Shown here piece after piece: positions 60,556 through 64,000 of a DNA stretch of 64,000 nt; the first letter of the stretch is position 1, and the number at the start of each line of letters is the position of its first letter. Under the pieces are notes generated by a model that saw only the letters and a list, made by a program, of their open reading frames with translations, made no database searches and was not told the origin of the DNA. The translations under genes and the position numbers were made by a program. Origin of the DNA: Winogradskyella flava (lineage in GTDB: Bacteria > Bacteroidota > Bacteroidia > Flavobacteriales > Flavobacteriaceae); NCBI RefSeq assembly GCF_014243395.1, contig NZ_JACLCP010000001.1, forward strand, positions 372,001 through 436,000. Reading direction: 5' to 3'.

Positions 60556-61392
60556 TTAGTTTAATCCACTTATAATGGTTTCTAACAGCCATTCTGGTTG
60601 ATCATACATTATAAAGTGTGCCGAGTCTTTAGCATATTTAATCTGATAATTCTCAAGTTTTTTATATTGGTCCTTGTAGGTCATTTTAACTGTTTCCTCT
60701 CCATAAGGCTTTGTTGCTGCCAATAATAAAACAGGTATCTTAATCTTCGCTATATCTTCTCTTAAATCCAATTTTAAAAGATCGGTAAAGCCATAAACAT
60801 ATGTTTCTCTGTCGGTCTTAATAATCCAGTCTTTAATCAACGCTCTTTTTTCTTCATTTAAAACCATTCCTGAAGCCATCTGGGAAGCCATAAGTTCAAA
60901 ATCTTCATCATTCATACTTATCATTTGTTTGTTATACGGTGTATCATAGGCAATCATGTTACTATCGTAATTAGGAATCATCAAAGCACCTGATGATGGT
61001 AAGGCATCTACAGCAATGATTTGCTTAAAGCTTTCTTTATTCTCCGAGGCTAGCCATAAACTTAAAGTACCGCCTAAACTATGTCCAATTAAGGTAATAT
61101 TCTCTAGCTTATTTTCTGAAATATAAGCTACAATTTCATCTTTAATTTTTGGCAACCATGGTTTTTCAATAGCTGGTACATCTCCAAATCCTGCAAATGT
61201 AAAGACATGACATTCATTTGTTTTGGAAAGCTCATTAACTACGTCATCCCAAACTTCACCAGGACAGGTAAAGCCAGGAAATAAAAAAATTGGTGCTCCT
61301 TCTCCTTTTATATCAACTGTGAACGCTGTTGATTGAGCGGATAAAGTAACAGATATTAAAAAAGTGAAGATTAAACATTTTAAAGTTTTCAT
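60556..61392 (-). CDS. Exported alpha/beta hydrolase in ECF operon
   Basis: 278 residues with a signal peptide (CLIFTFLISVTLSAQS). Fold landmarks: oxyanion region PIFLFPGFTCPGEVWDDVV, nucleophile elbow LIGHSLGGTLSLWLA (Ser), acid region LLLAATKPYG and catalytic His in KDSAHFIMYDQPEW. Substrate not visible. It is the first gene of the operon that continues with the sigma factor and the membrane protein, 4 and -4 bases apart, so its secreted activity is probably part of, or induced by, the sigma response. Confidence 0.9.
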   Translation of the reverse strand: MKTLKCLIFTFLISVTLSAQSTAFTVDIKGEGAPIFLFPGFTCPGEVWDDVVNELSKTNECHVFTFAGFGDVPAIEKPWLPKIKDEIVAYISENKLENITLIGHSLGGTLSLWLASENKESFKQIIAVDALPSSGALMIPNYDSNMIAYDTPYNKQMISMNDEDFELMASQMASGMVLNEEKRALIKDWIIKTDRETYVYGFTDLLKLDLREDIAKIKIPVLLLAATKPYGEETVKMTYKDQYKKLENYQIKYAKDSAHFIMYDQPEWLLETIISGLN

Positions 61393-61412
61393 GATATAAA
61401 TTTTTATAGTTT

Positions 61413-61443
61413 CCCTTTAGATTCAAAACTTTAAAAATGTTAC
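61413..61443 (-). promoter_or_regulatory. ECF-type promoter motif before hydrolase-sigma operon
   Basis: Read leftward from 61443: GTAACATTTTT, 8-base gap, GAATCTAAAGGG. The ATCTA begins 21 bases after the motif start and 30 bases before the ATG at 61392. Closely parallels 44749-44780 ahead of the other ECF operon. Confidence 0.55.
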
Positions 61444-61445
61444 AT

Positions 61446-61475
61446 AAAAAAACCCAACTCTTAAAAGTTGGGTTT
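61446..61475 (-). terminator. Terminator of the atp operon end
   Basis: Perfect 9-base stem AACCCAACT/AGTTGGGTT (61451-61474) with 6-base loop; read leftward it is followed by a run of seven T. It ends the atpA-atpG transcript about 100 bases after atpG. Confidence 0.9.
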
Positions 61476-61571
61476 GATGTTCTAAAAGATGCTAAACTAA
61501 ATTCAGCATGATATACTTTTGTTATTCAATGCTTCGCATTTTTAAAGCATTTGACTTTGCTTTCGCTTCGT

Positions 61572-62435
61572 CTAATTGTTTAATGCTTCCGCACCACCTA
61601 CAATTTCCAAGATTTCGTTAGTAATCGCTGCTTGTCTCGCTTTATTATACGTTAACTTTAATTGATCTCTAAGCTCAGTTGCATTATCAGTTGCCTTATG
61701 CATTGCGGTCATACGTGCACCATGCTCAGAAGCAAAAGAATCTCTAATGCCTTTAAACAACTGCGTTTTTAAAGACTTTGGAATTAATGTTTCCACTATT
61801 TCTTGCTTAGATGGCTCAAAAATATAATCTAAATTTGCATGTGCATCTTCGCCTTCAATGGGTACAATCGGCAAGAATTGCTCGGTCATCACAATTTGAG
61901 TTGCTGCATTTTTGAAACTATTATAGACCAACTCTACTTTGTCATAATCACCTTCAACGAACTTCTTCATGATCATTTCAGCAATTTCAGCAACATTTTC
62001 AAAAGTCAAATCATCAAATACTTCACTTTTGTTGGCAATCACTTTATCTTGCTTAGCAAACGCATCGTTAGCTTTTTTACCAACGGCCAGCACAGACACG
62101 TTTTTATCAGCATAAACATCATTAATTAAAATATTAACTTGCTTAATGATGTTAGAGTTAAACGCACCACATAATCCTCTATTAGAAGTTATGGCAACCA
62201 CTAAAACGTTCTTAACTTCTCTTTGAACAGAATACTTACTTCCAGAATCAGCATCTAAAGTAGCACTTAAACTCTGTAGTAATTCTGTTAACTTATTAGA
62301 GTAAGGACGCATGGCGGTAATGGCATCTTGTGCCTTCTTTAACTTTGCAGCGGATACCATTTTCATAGCACTGGTAATCTGCATCGTTGAGGATACTGAA
62401 GATATTCTGTTACGTATTTCTTTTAAGTTTGCCAT
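61572..62435 (-). CDS. atpG: F1 ATP synthase gamma subunit
   Basis: 287 residues. The rotating central stalk of ATP synthase. N-terminal helix MANLKEIRNRISSVSSTMQI with TSAMKMVSAAKLKKAQ and C-terminal helix MTAMHKATDNATELRDQLKL, KARQAAITNEILEIVGGAEA are diagnostic. It follows atpA by 89 bases; that gap contains degenerate repeats of an AACTCATAAC-like unit. It is the last gene of this operon portion before the terminator. Confidence 0.98.
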   Translation of the reverse strand: MANLKEIRNRISSVSSTMQITSAMKMVSAAKLKKAQDAITAMRPYSNKLTELLQSLSATLDADSGSKYSVQREVKNVLVVAITSNRGLCGAFNSNIIKQVNILINDVYADKNVSVLAVGKKANDAFAKQDKVIANKSEVFDDLTFENVAEIAEMIMKKFVEGDYDKVELVYNSFKNAATQIVMTEQFLPIVPIEGEDAHANLDYIFEPSKQEIVETLIPKSLKTQLFKGIRDSFASEHGARMTAMHKATDNATELRDQLKLTYNKARQAAITNEILEIVGGAEALNN

Positions 62436-62439
62436 TTTT

Positions 62440-62490
62440 TCAAGTTATGAGTTACGAGTTATGCGTTATGAGTTTTATACATTGCTAAGC
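62440..62490. repeat. Degenerate AACTCATAAC-type tandem repeat before atpG
   Basis: On the minus strand the atpA-atpG gap contains consecutive variants of ATAACTCRTAACTCATAACTT ending just before the atpG ATG. A related run occurs in the hemF-hemB gap (about 17008-17053). Such AT-rich repeats before start codons may favour initiation where no Shine-Dalgarno is used, which is inference. Confidence 0.5.
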
Positions 62491-62524
62491 AACTATAAAC
62501 TTTTCACTTTAAACTCTAAACTTT

Positions 62525-64000
62525 TTATCCTCTATACTTACTTGTAAGGTCTTTGGCTACATTTGTCAATGTATCAATTACCTCATCAGTTAATTTACCA
62601 GATTTTAATGTATCTAGAGTGCCTCTATGCTTAGCGTTTAAGAATTCAATAAAATCTCTTTCGAATTCTTTCACTTTTTCTACGGGAACATCTCTTAATA
62701 AGTTCTTAGAACCAGCATAAATAATCGCAATCTGATCTTCTACAGTAAATGGATCGTTTTGAGCTTGCTTTAAGATCTCAACGTTACGCTTACCTTTTTC
62801 AATGACATTTAAAGTAGAAGCATCTAAATCTGAACCAAACTTAGCAAACGCTTCTAATTCACGGAACTGAGCTTGATCTAATTTTAATGTACCAGATACT
62901 TTCTTCATGGATTTAATCTGTGCGTTACCACCAACACGAGATACAGAAATACCTACGTTAATCGCTGGACGTACACCAGAATTAAATAAATCACCATCTA
63001 AGAAAATCTGACCATCTGTAATCGAAATTACATTGGTTGGAATATAAGCTGATACATCACCTGCTTGTGTTTCAATGATTGGTAATGCCGTTAAAGAACC
63101 ACCACCTTTTACCATTGGCTTAAGAGACTCTGGCAAATCATTCATCTCTTTCGCAATAGCATCATCATTAATAACTTTTGCAGAACGCTCTAATAATCTA
63201 GAGTGTAGATAGAAAACGTCACCAGGATACGCCTCGCGTCCTGGAGGACGACGTAATAATAAAGATACCTCACGGTATGCTACCGCTTGCTTAGATAAAT
63301 CATCATAAATGATTAATGCTGGGCGACCAGTATCTCTAAAATATTCTCCAATAGAAGCTCCTGTCATTGGTGCATATACTTGCATCGCTGCTGGATCTGA
63401 TGCGTTAGCTGCTACAATTGTAGTATAAGCAAGAGCACCTCTTTCTTCTAATGTTTTTGCAATGTTTGCAACTGTTGACGCTTTTTGACCAACAGCTACA
63501 TATATACAGTATACAGGGTTACCGGCATCGTAAAATTCTTTTTGATTTAAGATAGTATCAATACAAACCGTTGTTTTACCTGTTTGTCGGTCACCAATAA
63601 CCAACTCACGTTGTCCTCTACCTACAGGAATCATAGCATCAATCGCCTTAATACCTGTTTGTAAAGGTTCTGTTACTGGCTCTCTGTAGATTACACCTGG
63701 CGCTTTACGCTCAACTGGCATTTCGTAAGTCTCACCAGCGATCGGTCCTTTACCATCAATTGGATTACCTAATGTATCTACAACACGTCCAACAATACCT
63801 TCACCTACTTTCACAGATGCAATACGCTCAGTACGTTTTACCGTAGAACCTTCTTTTACCCCTACTGAAGTACCTAAAAGTACGATACCTACATTATCTT
63901 CTTCAAGGTTAAGTACGATACCTTCTGCACCACCTTCGAATTCCACTAACTCACCATATTGTGCGTTAGCTAATCCGTAAGCACGTACAATACCATCACC
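62525..64000 (-). CDS. atpA: F1 ATP synthase alpha subunit (N-terminus beyond window)
   Basis: The frame is open to the right edge; 491 codons plus the stop are present and about the first 30-40 residues are missing. Beyond the first in-window Met the protein continues upstream as [21 protein letters not shown]-loop [10 protein letters not shown], the [20 protein letters not shown] segment and the RSAKVIND region mark the alpha subunit of the catalytic F1 head. Followed by atpG; the remaining atp genes presumably lie to the right. Confidence 0.97.
   Translation of the reverse strand, partial: GDGIVRAYGLANAQYGELVEFEGGAEGIVLNLEEDNVGIVLLGTSVGVKEGSTVKRTERIASVKVGEGIVGRVVDTLGNPIDGKGPIAGETYEMPVERKAPGVIYREPVTEPLQTGIKAIDAMIPVGRGQRELVIGDRQTGKTTVCIDTILNQKEFYDAGNPVYCIYVAVGQKASTVANIAKTLEERGALAYTTIVAANASDPAAMQVYAPMTGASIGEYFRDTGRPALIIYDDLSKQAVAYREVSLLLRRPPGREAYPGDVFYLHSRLLERSAKVINDDAIAKEMNDLPESLKPMVKGGGSLTALPIIETQAGDVSAYIPTNVISITDGQIFLDGDLFNSGVRPAINVGISVSRVGGNAQIKSMKKVSGTLKLDQAQFRELEAFAKFGSDLDASTLNVIEKGKRNVEILKQAQNDPFTVEDQIAIIYAGSKNLLRDVPVEKVKEFERDFIEFLNAKHRGTLDTLKSGKLTDEVIDTLTNVAKDLTSKYRG

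Overview
The window looks like a chromosomal segment of a marine-type member of the Flavobacteriaceae (Bacteroidota). The inference rests on low GC content, promoters of the TAnnTTTG type, gliding and type IX secretion markers (gldH, two proteins with C-terminal sorting tails, a GLPGLI protein), fused hemC-hemD, ECF sigma operons, and many lipoproteins with a Cys lipobox. The genus cannot be fixed from the sequence alone. I see no rRNA, tRNA, CRISPR array, phage gene, transposase or plasmid function. Both ends cut genes: a beta-propeller exoprotein on the left and atpA on the right.

Layout. 1-4000: propeller exoprotein, MATE exporter and hemH, all leftward. 4131-7655: a very large TraB/GumN-family exoprotein. 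7658-18048: heme synthesis block, with an AraC-type regulator divergent from hemA-hemCD-hemE, then an EI24-like membrane protein, a GNAT, a TPR/LuxR-like sensor-regulator (leftward), hemF and hemB. With hemH this covers most steps from glutamyl-tRNA to heme; hemL and protoporphyrinogen oxidase are not in the window. 18067-20285: an AraC regulator and two small lipoproteins (tandem SnoaL-like, ABM-like). 20371-23580: a two-component system whose promoter, leader and start-codon region is duplicated in front of a second gene. 23642-28503: GLPGLI protein, then CNNM/CBS protein, ogt, DUF4442, serine hydrolase and a DEDDy exonuclease. 28556-34439: secreted M43 protease, fused dipeptide-type ABC ATPase, CoA transferase subunits. 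34535-38569: pbp1A, gldH and ricT. 38765-42243: secreted M23 peptidase, radical SAM protein, trhO. 42244-47377: a YD-repeat-like lipoprotein flanked by a ~64-bp direct repeat, recA, then an ECF operon ending in an anti-sigma factor fused to an outer-membrane barrel. 47446-52319: plsC, trpS, dprA, HU-CCDC81/SPOR protein, thioesterase, small lipoprotein. 52320-58764: leftward cell-envelope block (envC-like, DUF4292, TPR, nucleotidyltransferase, dut, flippase). 58877-64000: small exoprotein, a second ECF operon, atpG and atpA.

The most interesting material is regulatory. (1) Two copies of a ~135-bp module (11-bp direct repeats, TAnnTTTG box at a fixed distance, a nested-hairpin leader, start codons in register) precede a 28-codon ORF upstream of the kinase/regulator genes and a coiled-coil-tailed exported protein; a perfect 17-bp inverted repeat sits between the 28-codon ORF and the kinase. 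(2) Two unrelated ECF operons share a GnAAC...nATCTA promoter-like motif, and one encodes a protein predicted to span both membranes. (3) Small palindromic intergenic repeats recur at five places, including the trpS leader. (4) A short direct repeat that includes the recA -33 region brackets a lipoprotein gene.
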